Shown here one piece after another: positions 14,789-26,025 of a stretch of 64,000 nt of DNA. The notes beneath the pieces were generated by a model. It was not told the origin of the DNA, searched no databases, and was given only the letters and a program-made list of their open reading frames with translations. The DNA lies in contig NZ_WHUV01000006.1 in assembly GCF_009380155.1 (NCBI RefSeq), positions 248,001 through 312,000 on the forward strand, given 5' to 3'. The stretch comes from Pseudomonas piscis. Its GTDB lineage: Bacteria > Pseudomonadota > Gammaproteobacteria > Pseudomonadales > Pseudomonadaceae. The translations under genes were made by a program, and so were the position numbers. Position 1 is the stretch's first letter. Every line of letters begins with the position of its first letter.

Positions 14789-17700
14789 TTATAACGATGG
14801 TTTCTCGGCTGTGCTATCCGAAAAACCGGAAACGCGGATCTGCAGGAAGCGCGCGCAGAACTCTTCGGCTTCCAGCGGCAGGCTGACGATGTAACCCTGG
14901 ATCTGTTCACAGCCTTCCAGGGCGAGGAAGGCTTGCTGTTCCTGGTTCTCCACACCTTCGGCGATCACCGTGAATTGCATGCTGCGACCCAGGGCGATGA
15001 TGGCGCGCACGATCGCCACGTCGTGGGGATCGTCCGGCAGGCCGCGGACGAACGACTGGTCGATCTTGAGGAAGTCCAGCGGCAGGCGCTTGAGGTAGCT
15101 CAGGGATGAATAGCCGGTGCCGAAGTCGTCGATGGCCAGTTGCACGCCCAGGCGCTTGAGTTGGTGCAGGACCTCCAGCGCCTCTTCGGCCTGGCTCATG
15201 ATGAAGTTTTCGGTGATCTCCAGTTGCAGCAGTCCGGGTTGCAGGTCGTGGTCGCGCAGCAACTGTTCGATACGGTTCAGCAGGTCGGGTTGGCGCAACT
15301 GGGCGCCGGCCAGGTTGACCGACAGTGGGCCGAAGCTTTCATAGTGCTGGTTCCAGTGCTGAAGATGCAGGCAAGCCTGTTCCAGTACCCAATCGCCAAT
15401 CGGCAGGATCAAGCCGTTTTCTTCGGCCAGCGGGATGAAGTGTTCCGGCGGAACTTCGCCGAAGCTGGGATTGCGCCAGCGAATCAGGGCTTCGGCACCG
15501 ACCAGTTCATGGTTGCCGAGGCTGATCTTGGGTTGGAAGTACAGGGTCAGTTCGTTGCGCTCGATGGCGCGTCGCAGTTCATGTTCCAGGGCCACGCGCT
15601 CGCTGGCCTGGGCGGTCAGTTCGCGGGTGTAGCGTTCCACGCGGTTGCGGCCCTTGGCCTTGGAGCGGTACATGGCGGCATCGGCGTTCTTGATCAGGGT
15701 AGCGACGTCGCAGCCGTCCTTGGGGTACAGGCTGGTACCGATGCTGGCGCTGATGAAGAACTCGTGTTCGCCGGCCTGGAATGGTGCGTTGAAGCAGTTC
15801 AGCAGCTTGCTGGCGATGTGGTCGGCGTCGCTGGGCTGGTGCAGGCCGGGGAGCAGGATGATGAATTCGTCCCCGCCCAGGCGGGCCACGGTATCGATGT
15901 CGCGCAGTTGCTCCTTGAGCCGCACGGCGATGCCCTTGAGCAGCAGGTCGCCCACCGGGTGGCCGAGGCTGTCGTTGATGTGCTTGAAGCGGTCCAGGTC
16001 GAGGAACAGCACCGCGCCCTGGCCGCCGCTGTCCTGTTGGCTGTTGAGCGCCGCCAGCAGCCGGCTTTCGAACAGGGTGCGATTGGGCAGGCCGGTCAGC
16101 GGGTCGTGGTGGGCCTGGTAGTCGAGCCGGGCCTGGGCATGCTTGAGGCTGGAGATGTCGGCGAACACCGCGACGAAGTGGGTGGTCTGGTGTTCCTGGT
16201 TGCGTACCGCGTTGATCGTCAGCCAGTTGGGGTACAGCTCGCCGTTCTTGCGGCGGTTGGATATCTCGCCTTGCCAGTGCCCTTCCAGGGTCAGCTGGTG
16301 CCACATCGCCGCGTAGAAGGCGCTGTCGTGCAGCCCCGAGGCCAGCAGGCGCGGAGTGTGGCCCAGGGCCTCGCTTTCGCTGTAGCCGGTGATCTCGCTG
16401 AAGGCGCGGTTGACAGCGCTGATGCGCTGCTGGGTGTCGGTGATCATCACGCCTTCGGCGGTGCTCTCGAAGACCGTGGCGGCCTGTTGCAGTTTTTCCT
16501 GCATCAGGTGGCGGTCGGTGATATCCCGGGCGATGGTCAGCATGCAGTCGTCTTCGCCGATGGGCAGGGGGCGGCTGGAGACTTCGCAAAGCCGGACCTG
16601 GCCATCGCTGCGGCGGATATGGCAGGTGAAGTCCCGGACGAATCCGTCCCGTTGCAATAGATCGAGCAGATGCTTGCGTTCGTTGAGATTGACCCAGATT
16701 CCCAGGTCAAGGGTCGAGCGATCCAGGGACATGGCGCTGTTGAAACCGGTGATGCGGCTGAAACCCTCGTTGACCTCCAGCAGCAGGCCATCGCGTTGTC
16801 GGCTCAGTAGCAGGCCGTCCGGGGAGGCGTGGAAGGCCTTGGCGAACTTTTCCTCGGAGGTCTGCAGCCGTTGCTGGGTTTCCTTGAGCGGGCTGATGTC
16901 GCGCACTACCACGACCAGTGCCGGGGTGGTGTCGAGGTCGAAGGGCTCGGCGGAGATCAGCCCGGTGAACAACTGGCCGTTGTGCCGCCGGAAGGGCATC
17001 TCCAGGTTGCGGATGCTACCGGCCTGCAAGCGTTGCAGCAGGCTGGGGCCGACCCCGGGGATGCCCCATATGTTCAGTTGCGTGGCGGTCTGGCCTATCA
17101 CTTGCGCGGCGCTCAGGCCGATCTGCTCCTCGAAGGCCTTGTTCACCTCCAGCAGGCAGCCGTCCGACAAGCGGGCGATCACCAGGAGGTCCGGGCATTG
17201 CTGGAACACCGAGGCAAATTTCTGTTCGGACAGGCGCAGGGCTTCCTCGGTGTGCTTGGCCTCGCTGATGTCGATCATCAGGCCGCGCATCACCGGTTCG
17301 TGGCCGTGCTCGATCAGGCTGACGATATCCCGGACCCAGAGGCAGCGGCCATCGGCGGCGATCACCCGGTAGTCGAGGCTGTGGTCGCGTCCGGCCTCGA
17401 GTTCGTGATCGCAGAACGCCTGGGCGCGAGTCAGGTCGGCGGGGTGGATGATGTTGCGCCAGAAGCCGGGAACCAGCCAGTGGGCCAGGGGATAGCCCAG
17501 CAGCGGCTCGGCGTGGGGCGAGACATAGCTGTAGGTGAAATCGCTGACGCGGGCCTCCCAGGCGATGGCCGAGAGGCTCTCCACCAGGCTGCGGTAGTGG
17601 TATTCGCTGCTGCGCAGTTCCTGCTCCAGGGCTACCCGGCGGGAGATTTCCGAGCTCAGGCGGCGGTTTATGCGGATCACCACGGCCAGCACGGTGACCA

Positions 17701-18532
17701 ACAGCAGTAGCCCCGGCAGGCCATAGACCAGCACATCTCGCCAGAATGTGCGGTGGTCGAGCACGCTGCCGACCCAGCGCTGCTGGATAGTGCTGATTTC
17801 GTCCGGGCTGAGATCGGCGAGGACCTTGTCGAGAATGCCTACCAGGATCTTGTTCTCCTGCGGCACGGCCATGGCCAGTTGATAGCGGTAAGGGGTCTCA
17901 CCGCTGACGTAGAGGCCCTCGAGCTTGAGCTGGCGCAGGCTCCAGACGCTGGATGCCAGGTCACCCACTACCGCGTCCACCTTATCGGTGGCCAGGGCTT
18001 GCAGGGTCGAGCTGACATTGGGCAGGGCCACCAGGTTCAGGTCCGGGTGATGGGAGCGCAGCAGTTCGTGGGGCGCGTAGTTCTCAACCACGGCTACCTT
18101 GAGCCCGTACAAGTCTTCGAGATTGCGGGGCTGGGCGCCGCCCTTGTGGGCCAGGATCACGATGGGGAAGTCCAGGTAGGGCCGGGTGAAGGCCATGTAG
18201 CTCTGGCGTTCGGGGGTCGACATGATCCCAGGCAGCAGGTCCAGCTTGCCTTGCCGGGCATCTTCCAGCACGGCGGTCCAGCTGGCCGGTTCCACGGGCT
18301 TGAGGCTGATGGAGAGGCGTTCCTGGATCAGCTGGATATAGTCCGCTGCCAGGCCCTGGTAGCGACCTTCCTCGTCCCGATACTCGAAAGGTGGCCAGGA
18401 GGCATCCACGCCCAGGCGCAGCTCCGGGTGGGACTTGAGCCAGCTACGTTCTTCATCGGTGAGAGTCAGCGCGCCAGCCGTTGCGGTCCAGGTAAGCAAC
18501 GCCAGCAGAAGCATGGCCGACAGTCTGGGCAT
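14789..18532 (-). CDS. Periplasmic-sensor PAS-GGDEF-EAL cyclic-di-GMP protein
   Basis: A 1247-residue hybrid protein. It has a signal peptide, then a solute-binding (SBP_bac_3) sensor at about 27-255, one membrane helix at 268-288, and four PAS/PAC repeats from about 310 to 810. A diguanylate cyclase domain follows, with intact GGDEF near 884 and an inhibitory RxxD (RDID) five residues before it. The phosphodiesterase domain has intact EALIRW near 1013, LEITENF, DDFGTGYSS and AEGVEN. Both catalytic domains look functional, so it may make or degrade c-di-GMP depending on a periplasmic ligand, perhaps an amino acid. I chose the ATG at 18532 because it gives a proper signal peptide (MPRLSAMLLLALLTWTATAG). 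Confidence 0.92.
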   Translation of the reverse strand: MPRLSAMLLLALLTWTATAGALTLTDEERSWLKSHPELRLGVDASWPPFEYRDEEGRYQGLAADYIQLIQERLSISLKPVEPASWTAVLEDARQGKLDLLPGIMSTPERQSYMAFTRPYLDFPIVILAHKGGAQPRNLEDLYGLKVAVVENYAPHELLRSHHPDLNLVALPNVSSTLQALATDKVDAVVGDLASSVWSLRQLKLEGLYVSGETPYRYQLAMAVPQENKILVGILDKVLADLSPDEISTIQQRWVGSVLDHRTFWRDVLVYGLPGLLLLVTVLAVVIRINRRLSSEISRRVALEQELRSSEYHYRSLVESLSAIAWEARVSDFTYSYVSPHAEPLLGYPLAHWLVPGFWRNIIHPADLTRAQAFCDHELEAGRDHSLDYRVIAADGRCLWVRDIVSLIEHGHEPVMRGLMIDISEAKHTEEALRLSEQKFASVFQQCPDLLVIARLSDGCLLEVNKAFEEQIGLSAAQVIGQTATQLNIWGIPGVGPSLLQRLQAGSIRNLEMPFRRHNGQLFTGLISAEPFDLDTTPALVVVVRDISPLKETQQRLQTSEEKFAKAFHASPDGLLLSRQRDGLLLEVNEGFSRITGFNSAMSLDRSTLDLGIWVNLNERKHLLDLLQRDGFVRDFTCHIRRSDGQVRLCEVSSRPLPIGEDDCMLTIARDITDRHLMQEKLQQAATVFESTAEGVMITDTQQRISAVNRAFSEITGYSESEALGHTPRLLASGLHDSAFYAAMWHQLTLEGHWQGEISNRRKNGELYPNWLTINAVRNQEHQTTHFVAVFADISSLKHAQARLDYQAHHDPLTGLPNRTLFESRLLAALNSQQDSGGQGAVLFLDLDRFKHINDSLGHPVGDLLLKGIAVRLKEQLRDIDTVARLGGDEFIILLPGLHQPSDADHIASKLLNCFNAPFQAGEHEFFISASIGTSLYPKDGCDVATLIKNADAAMYRSKAKGRNRVERYTRELTAQASERVALEHELRRAIERNELTLYFQPKISLGNHELVGAEALIRWRNPSFGEVPPEHFIPLAEENGLILPIGDWVLEQACLHLQHWNQHYESFGPLSVNLAGAQLRQPDLLNRIEQLLRDHDLQPGLLQLEITENFIMSQAEEALEVLHQLKRLGVQLAIDDFGTGYSSLSYLKRLPLDFLKIDQSFVRGLPDDPHDVAIVRAIIALGRSMQFTVIAEGVENQEQQAFLALEGCEQIQGYIVSLPLEAEEFCARFLQIRVSGFSDSTAEKPSL

Positions 18533-18605
18533 AACCGTCTCGTTGTGGAGGAACGGGAGAATGCTTCGAGTGTAGACGGGGTATCGGCGCAGGGAGGCTG
18601 CAGAA

Positions 18606-18631
18606 AGCAAAACCCCCAGCAGGGCTGGGGG
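18606..18631 (-). terminator. Terminator of rpoD operon
   Basis: On the minus strand CCCCCAGC and GCTGGGGG (18613-18620 with 18624-18631) form a perfect 8-bp stem with a 3-base loop, followed by TTTTGC. It begins 8 bases after the rpoD stop. Confidence 0.9.
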
Positions 18632-18639
18632 TCTTGGTG

Positions 18640-20487
<1,848 letters not shown>

Positions 20488-20554
20488 AACACCCTATCCA
20501 CTGAAGGTCTTGGCGGGCAAAAAACAAGCCGAGGATTATACCCGAGCTATGACC

Positions 20555-22525
20555 TCACGCGCCAGTTGAGGTCGGGTTTGATGCGGGAACATTGCGTCTT
20601 AGAAGCTCCACCAGCTGTTTTTTCTCTTCACTGCTGAGCTCGCTTTGACGCGATTTCCTGAGAAGTTGTTCTAAAACACGCTCGCGTTGGCGGGCGGACA
20701 AGCTATTAATGGTGTCGAAAAACTGTTGTTCAAGGTTATCTCCGTCGATCAACCACTCTTTTTCCGCCAGGGCGGTGAGCAGGTTCCCCTGCTGGGTGCC
20801 GTGCCAGCGCGCCATCAGCTGATGAATAGAGCGTAGCTTAGGATTTTTCTGCACGGCTTCGATCAGGGCCACCAGCAACTGGGTGTTGGTGTTGTCGTCA
20901 TCGGCAAAGTGTCCGGCATCTTCAACTTTTTCTGCCAGTTGCGGGTGATGCAACAGGGTCCGCAGTGCGGCCAGGGTTGGCGGCTCCACCGCTGCGGGAA
21001 CGCGCGGGGCCCGTGGCTGGTCGCGGTCTCGCCTGCCCTTGCCGTTCTTGTCCCACGGCTTGTTTTCCCATTTCTTGCCGCCACCGTTCTTCTTCGGCGC
21101 CCACTCCTGCTGGGGAGCATAGGCTTCCTGCTGAGGTTCATGGTGGTAGTCGGCGTAGTCCGGCATGCCGTCGTAGTCGATGCCTGCGTCGTAGGTCGGC
21201 GTGGCTTCCGGCATGGGGTTGTGCGCCAGCTGGTTGACCGTTTCATTGGTCAGGCCGGTGATTTCGGTGAGGCGCTGGCGCATCAGGATCCGCAGGTTGG
21301 CTCCGGGGATCTTCTCGATCAGCGGGGCGGCCAGCGTCGCCAGGTGGGCCTTGCCTTCCAGCGAGCGCGGATCTGCTTCCTCGATCAATTGCTGGAAGAA
21401 GTAGTCGGCCAGCGGCTGGGCGTGCTGGTTGATCCGGGCCTGGAAGGCATCGGTGCCTTCCGAGCGGACCAGGGTATCCGGGTCTTCTCCCTCGGGCAGG
21501 AACAGAAAGCGTGCACGGCGCCCGTCCTGCAGCGAGCCCAGGGCTGACTCCAGCGCGCGCCAGGCGGCCTTGCGTCCGGCCTGGTCGCCGTCGAAGCAGA
21601 ACAGCACGCTGGGCACTATGCGGAACAGGCGCTTGAGGTGTTCTTCGCTGGTGGCGGTGCCCAGGGTCGCGACCGCGTTGCGCAGGCCTTGCTGGGCCAG
21701 CGCGATCACGTCCATGTAGCCCTCGACGACGATGATTTCCTCGAGGTTGCGATTGTTCTTGCGTGCCTCGAACAGGCCGTAGAGCTCCTGCCCCTTGTGG
21801 AACACTGGGGTTTCCGGGGAGTTCAGGTACTTGGGCTTGTCGTCGCCCAGGACCCGGCCGCCGAAGGCGATGATCCGACCGCGGGTATCGCGGATGGGGA
21901 ACATCACCCGGTCGCGAAAGCGGTCGTAGCGCTTGCCGGTCTCGGCATTCTCGATCAGCAGGCCGGCGTCGATCATGGCCTTTTGTTGCAGCGTATCGCT
22001 GCTCAGGTGCTTGAACAGGTTGTCCCAGCCGGGCGGGGCGAACCCCAGGCCGAAGTCCCGGGCGATTTCGCCGGTGAGGCCGCGTCCCTTGAGGTAGTCC
22101 ACGGCCGCCTTGCGCGCGGGATGGCTCTTGAGGGCCTGGCGGTAGTAATCGGCCGCTGCGGTGAGCAATGGGTACAGCGGTGAGTCGGTAGGCTGGCGGG
22201 GCTTGCGCTGGCCGCGCCCGCTTTCTTCGCGGGGGATCTCCATGCCTGCGGCTTTCGCCAGTTCCTCGACGGCCTGGGGGAAGTCCAGGTTGTCGTGGTC
22301 CATGATGAAGCCGAGGGCGTTGCCGCCGGCGCCGCAGCCGAAGCAGTAGTAGAACTGCTTGTCGGGGCTGACGCTGAACGAAGGGGTCTTTTCCTTGTGG
22401 AACGGGCAGCAGGCGGTGTAGTTCTTGCCGGCTTTCTTGATCTGCAGGCGCGAGCTGACGACATCGACGATGTCGGTGCGGTTCAGGAGGTCGTCGATGA
22501 AACTCTGGGGAATGAGCCCGGCCAT
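20555..22525 (-). CDS. dnaG: DNA primase
   Basis: A 656-residue primase that makes RNA primers at the replication fork. The CHC2 zinc finger is Cys40, His43, Cys61 and Cys64 (CPFHKEKTPSF to CFGCGAGG). The catalytic TOPRIM domain contains VVEGYMDVIALAQQG and FCFDGDQAGRKA. The C-terminal DnaB-binding domain ends the protein. A Gly/Lys/Asn-rich linker (KNGGGKKWENKPWDKNGKGRR) before the last domain is longer than in E. coli. The gene sits between rpsU and rpoD as expected. Confidence 0.97.
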   Translation of the reverse strand: MAGLIPQSFIDDLLNRTDIVDVVSSRLQIKKAGKNYTACCPFHKEKTPSFSVSPDKQFYYCFGCGAGGNALGFIMDHDNLDFPQAVEELAKAAGMEIPREESGRGQRKPRQPTDSPLYPLLTAAADYYRQALKSHPARKAAVDYLKGRGLTGEIARDFGLGFAPPGWDNLFKHLSSDTLQQKAMIDAGLLIENAETGKRYDRFRDRVMFPIRDTRGRIIAFGGRVLGDDKPKYLNSPETPVFHKGQELYGLFEARKNNRNLEEIIVVEGYMDVIALAQQGLRNAVATLGTATSEEHLKRLFRIVPSVLFCFDGDQAGRKAAWRALESALGSLQDGRRARFLFLPEGEDPDTLVRSEGTDAFQARINQHAQPLADYFFQQLIEEADPRSLEGKAHLATLAAPLIEKIPGANLRILMRQRLTEITGLTNETVNQLAHNPMPEATPTYDAGIDYDGMPDYADYHHEPQQEAYAPQQEWAPKKNGGGKKWENKPWDKNGKGRRDRDQPRAPRVPAAVEPPTLAALRTLLHHPQLAEKVEDAGHFADDDNTNTQLLVALIEAVQKNPKLRSIHQLMARWHGTQQGNLLTALAEKEWLIDGDNLEQQFFDTINSLSARQRERVLEQLLRKSRQSELSSEEKKQLVELLRRNVPASNPTSTGA

Positions 22526-22984
22526 GGCGTTCTCGTCATCACTGCGCGGAAAAATAGCCCTGGCGATGCAGTCGAAGGATCAGGGGTGGCAAGGCATGAG
22601 GAATGCACGGCTCGACCCGGGATTTCGGCGTGATCGCAGTCAGGAAGTGTATCTGCCGAGCGTCCACTGACGTTAATCGTAATCAGTATTCGACTATCTG
22701 AAGGTGTTGCGCCGAGTCCGGCAGGGGCCACCGGGCGAGCATCGAGGAGGGCGCCTTGGGCTGGGTGTCTGCAGGAATCATTAAAAGGTGTGCTCGTCAG
22801 TAGCCTTGGAAGGCTCGTCAGAAAAGACGTGCACCGCTGGCATTAGCCAGGTCTGACGTGGTGAAGCAGATTTGTCTTGGTCGCCAGGGCGACTTCGACG
22901 ATGAAGCATCAAGCGTGATCCGCAAATGCCATTAGCCCGGCGAGAGGCCGGGCTTGGCAGAAGCTTGCAGCGAACGTCTGTGTA
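22526..22984 (-). other. 459-base dnaG-rpsU spacer without a gene
   Basis: No supportable coding sequence is present on either strand. In P. aeruginosa, as I recall, a GatB/YqeY-type gene lies here; none is visible. On the minus strand the spacer holds the rpsU hairpin (22934-22954), a small stem AGCCTT/AAGGCT at 22802-22815 flanked by two CTGACGAG copies (22793-22800 and 22814-22821 on the plus strand as CTCGTCAG), and an AT-rich stretch near 22670-22700 that could hold the dnaG promoter. Confidence 0.6.
22934..22954 (-). terminator. Hairpin after rpsU (internal terminator of the operon)
   Basis: AGCCCGGC and GCCGGGCT form a perfect 8-bp stem with a 5-base loop, 30 bases after the rpsU stop. 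No good T-run follows, which fits partial termination. In E. coli a leaky terminator at the same place lowers dnaG relative to rpsU. Confidence 0.65.
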
Positions 22985-23200
22985 TTAGTACAGACGTACG
23001 GCGCGGCGCTGTTCGCGCTGAACTTTCTTGGCGTGACGCTTAACAGCAGCAGCTGCTTTGCGCTTACGCTCGGAAGTCGGCTTCTCATAAAATTCGCGGC
23101 TACGAACTTCAGCCAGAACACCGGCTTTTTCGCAGGAGCGCTTGAAACGACGCAGAGCTACGTCGAAGGGTTCGTTCTCTTTAACTTTGACGGCTGGCAT
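22985..23200 (-). CDS. rpsU: 30S ribosomal protein S21
   Basis: A 71-residue basic protein beginning [20 protein letters not shown] and ending in the Arg/Lys-rich tail [13 protein letters not shown]21 helps the small subunit start translation. Length and sequence are typical of gamma-proteobacteria. It is first in the rpsU-dnaG-rpoD operon and divergent from tsaD, with 202 bases between the two start codons. Confidence 0.98.
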
Positions 23201-23402
23201 CCAGAGCTACCTTCATTCATTACCGGGGTCAACGTTCTCGTCGCAATAAAATCGCGGCTGAGATCGTCGGTTTTTAAGGGTTGCGGATGTTAACCCCTCG
23301 CCGCCAGGAATGCAAAGCCTCTGATCGAAAACCGCTGGTCGGGCGAGGGAGTGGCGACTATCATGCGCGCCTTCGAATTCAGCCTCTGCAAGGCGCAAAC
23401 CC

Positions 23403-24428
23403 ATGCTAGTACTGGGATTAGAAACTTCCTGCGACGAAACCGGCGTCGCGCTCTACGACAGCGAGCGGGGCCTGCTGGCCGACGCGCTGTTCAGCCAGAT
23501 CGACCTGCATCGCGTCTATGGCGGCGTGGTGCCTGAGCTGGCCTCCCGTGACCACGTCAAGCGCATGCTGCCGTTGATCCGCCAGGTTCTGGCGCAAGCC
23601 GACTGCGTGCCCACCGAGATCGACGCCATTGCCTACACCGCTGGCCCAGGCCTGGTGGGGGCGCTGCTGGTGGGGGCCTCCTGCGCCCAGGCGCTGGCCT
23701 TCGCCTGGGGCATTCCGGCCCTGGGTGTGCATCATATGGAAGGGCACCTGCTGGCGCCAATGCTGGAAGCCCAGCCGCCGCAGTTTCCGTTCGTCGCCTT
23801 GTTGGTGTCCGGTGGTCATACCCAGCTGGTCCGGGTCGACGGCATCGGCAAATACGAACTGTTGGGCGAGAGCCTGGATGATGCCGCCGGAGAAGCTTTC
23901 GACAAGACAGCCAAGCTGATCGGCCTGAACTATCCGGGCGGTCCGGAAATCGCCCGCCTGGCCACCCAGGGTGTACCGGGGCGCTTCGTCTTCCCACGGC
24001 CCATGACCGATCGTCCTGGCCTGGAATTCAGCTTCAGCGGCCTCAAGACCTTTGCCCTGAACACCTGGCAGCAGTGCGTCAGCGCTGGGGACGACGGCGA
24101 GCAAACCCGTTGCGACATCTCCCTCGCGTTCCAGCAAGCGGTGGTGGACACTCTGACCATCAAGTGCAAGCGCGCCCTGAAGCAGACCGGCCTCAAGAGC
24201 CTGGTGATCGCCGGGGGCGTGAGCGCCAACAAGGCGCTGCGGGCTTCCCTGGAAAATATGCTTGGCGAGATGAAGGGCAATGTGTTCTACGCACGCCCCG
24301 AATTCTGTACCGACAACGGCGCGATGATTGCCTTCGCTGGTTGCCAGCGGCTGCAGGCCGGGCAACAGGAAGGCCTGGCGATTACTGTGCAGGCGCGTTG
24401 GCCGATGGAGCAGTTGTCGGCCATCTGA
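23403..24428 (+). CDS. tsaD: tRNA N6-threonylcarbamoyladenosine transferase subunit TsaD
   Basis: A 341-residue ASKHA-fold protein. With TsaB, TsaC and TsaE it installs t6A at position 37 of tRNAs that read ANN codons. Iron-binding His111 and His115 are in HHMEGH, and [11 protein letters not shown] and [15 protein letters not shown] are nucleotide-binding motifs. The length is normal. It is divergent from rpsU, the standard arrangement in Pseudomonas. Its end faces plsY with a 46-base gap. Confidence 0.97.
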   Translation: MLVLGLETSCDETGVALYDSERGLLADALFSQIDLHRVYGGVVPELASRDHVKRMLPLIRQVLAQADCVPTEIDAIAYTAGPGLVGALLVGASCAQALAFAWGIPALGVHHMEGHLLAPMLEAQPPQFPFVALLVSGGHTQLVRVDGIGKYELLGESLDDAAGEAFDKTAKLIGLNYPGGPEIARLATQGVPGRFVFPRPMTDRPGLEFSFSGLKTFALNTWQQCVSAGDDGEQTRCDISLAFQQAVVDTLTIKCKRALKQTGLKSLVIAGGVSANKALRASLENMLGEMKGNVFYARPEFCTDNGAMIAFAGCQRLQAGQQEGLAITVQARWPMEQLSAI

Positions 24429-24474
24429 TGGTGCTGCGCCAGGTGGCAAGCTGAAGGTTTTTCACCTGCGGGAT

Positions 24475-25044
24475 TCAAAAATGCCGTTCGCGCCCGGCGA
24501 ACAGGTCGCGTAAATTGCCGCGGTGGCGCCAGACGATCAGCAGCGTGAGCACGCTCATCGGCAACAGTGCCTCGGGTTCCTGCCAGGCCAGCAGCGGCAG
24601 GCTCAGGGGCGTGGCGATGAGCGCCGCCAGCGAGCTGGTGCGGGTGAGGTAGAAGGTCAGGACCCAGGCGGCGATGGCGACCAGGGCCGCAGGGGGATAC
24701 AGCCCCAGCAGCATGCCGGCGGCGGTGGCGACGCCCTTGCCGCCGCGAAAACGGAAATACAGCGGGAACAGGTGGCCGAGCACGGCATAGAGTCCGATCC
24801 AAGCCTGTTGCTGCAATGAAAGCCCTGCGAGGCTGGCGATCAGCACAGGCAACAGGCCTTTGCACAGATCCCCCAGCAGGGTCAGGATGGCGAGCTTCTT
24901 GCCGGCCAGGCGCAGCATGTTGGTGGCGCCGGCATTGCCGGAACCGCTCATGCGCGGGTCGGGATTGCCCGTGAGGCGGCTGAGCAGGATGGCGAAGGAC
25001 AGAGAGCCGAGCAGGTAGGCGAGAATCGCCAGTAACCAAAACAT
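24475..25044 (-). CDS. plsY: Acyl-phosphate glycerol-3-phosphate acyltransferase PlsY
   Basis: A 189-residue integral membrane enzyme that acylates glycerol-3-phosphate from acyl-phosphate, the first step of phospholipid synthesis. Family motifs: [25 protein letters not shown] and a late conserved loop ([15 protein letters not shown]). Several hydrophobic helices are evident, beginning [21 protein letters not shown]. It is divergent from folB, with a 74-base gap that must hold both promoters. Confidence 0.96.
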   Translation of the reverse strand: MFWLLAILAYLLGSLSFAILLSRLTGNPDPRMSGSGNAGATNMLRLAGKKLAILTLLGDLCKGLLPVLIASLAGLSLQQQAWIGLYAVLGHLFPLYFRFRGGKGVATAAGMLLGLYPPAALVAIAAWVLTFYLTRTSSLAALIATPLSLPLLAWQEPEALLPMSVLTLLIVWRHRGNLRDLFAGRERHF

Positions 25045-25118
25045 GCTAACTATTCCGGGCGAGGACGCCCTGATTCTAACGGGGCATTGCGCCCTTGTCG
25101 TGCTGCGGAGAAGAGTGC

Positions 25119-25472
25119 TTGGACAGAGTGTTTATCGAAGGACTGGAAGTGGACACCGTGATTGGCGCCTATGACTGGGAGCGGGGGATCCGCCAGTGCC
25201 TGCGGCTTGATCTGAGCTTTGCCTGGGATAATCGCCCGGCCGCAGCAGGCGATGACCTGACCCTGGCGTTGGACTACGCCAGTGTTTCGGCAAGGATCCA
25301 GGCGTTTGCCGAGCAGGCCCAGTATCAGTTGGTGGAGACCTTTGCCGAGCGTCTCGCCGAGGTGTTGATGAGCGAGTTCAACATTCCCTGGCTGCGCTTG
25401 AAGCTGACCAAGCCAGGCGCTGTCCCGGCTGCCAAGGGCGTGGGCGTGGAGATCGAGCGCGGATGTCGCTGA
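25119..25472 (+). CDS. folB: Dihydroneopterin aldolase
   Basis: A 117-residue enzyme of folate synthesis that cleaves 7,8-dihydroneopterin to 6-hydroxymethyl-dihydropterin and glycolaldehyde. Motifs: [19 protein letters not shown] and, near the C-terminus, [23 protein letters not shown]. The start is the TTG at 25119 (reading MDRVFIEGL), with GGAG about 9 bases upstream. The frame is open further upstream, but those residues do not resemble the family. It overlaps folK by 10 bases, so the next two pathway steps are coupled. Confidence 0.95.
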   Translation: MDRVFIEGLEVDTVIGAYDWERGIRQCLRLDLSFAWDNRPAAAGDDLTLALDYASVSARIQAFAEQAQYQLVETFAERLAEVLMSEFNIPWLRLKLTKPGAVPAAKGVGVEIERGCR

Positions 25473-25978
25473 CTCAGGTATTCCTAGGGCTTGGTAGCAA
25501 TATCGAGCGTGAAACCCATTTGCGTGCCGGGCTCGATGCACTGGCCGGGTTCCTGGTGGACATGCGCTGTTCAGCGGTGTTCGAAAGCCAGGCGGTGGGC
25601 ATCAAGAGCGGTCCGTTCTTCAATTTGGTGGTGTCGGCCTTCACCGACCTGCCCTTGATCGAGCTCGATCGGCGGCTCAAGTTCATCGAGGCGGACAACG
25701 GCCGCTATGCGCCGGACCGCAAGGGCCTGCCGCTGGATATCGATGTGCTGCTGTACGGCGACCTGACCGGCAACTTCGATGGCCTGGTATTGCCCCGCGC
25801 AGAAATCCTGAAGAATGCCTTCGTGCTGTGGCCGTTGTCGCTGATGGCTCCAGAACGTATTCATCCATTGGCCGGCAAGAGCCTGGCGGAACTCTGGCGG
25901 CAAGCGCAGATAGACCAGGTGCTGGCGCCCGTGCCCTTCGAATGGCGCGGCCAGCAACTGACTCCCCCGGATCTGTAA
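25463..25978 (+). CDS. folK: 6-hydroxymethyl-7,8-dihydropterin pyrophosphokinase (HPPK)
   Basis: A 171-residue HPPK that transfers pyrophosphate from ATP to 6-hydroxymethyl-dihydropterin. Family motifs: VFLGLGSNIERE at the start, the substrate region SGPFFNLVVSAFTDLP, and the metal-binding strand LPLDIDVLLYGD. The length is normal. The start overlaps folB. It ends 47 bases before cca, which is convergent. Confidence 0.96.
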   Translation: MSLTQVFLGLGSNIERETHLRAGLDALAGFLVDMRCSAVFESQAVGIKSGPFFNLVVSAFTDLPLIELDRRLKFIEADNGRYAPDRKGLPLDIDVLLYGDLTGNFDGLVLPRAEILKNAFVLWPLSLMAPERIHPLAGKSLAELWRQAQIDQVLAPVPFEWRGQQLTPPDL

Positions 25979-25992
25979 GGTCCCCTTGACCG

Positions 25993-26019
25993 GCGGGCAA
26001 GGTACAAGACCTCGCCCGC
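25993..26019. terminator. Shared hairpin between convergent folK and cca
   Basis: GCGGGCAAGGT and ACCTCGCCCGC (25993-26003 and 26009-26019) form an 11-bp stem with one non-Watson-Crick pair and a 5-base loop. No T-tract follows on either strand, so it may be a weak or Rho-assisted bidirectional stop. Confidence 0.45.
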
Positions 26020-26025
26020 AGGCTT

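Noticed and set aside
14697-14789. tRNA as an integration site for a mobile island
   Set aside because: No integrase, direct repeat of the tRNA 3' end or composition shift is visible next to it.
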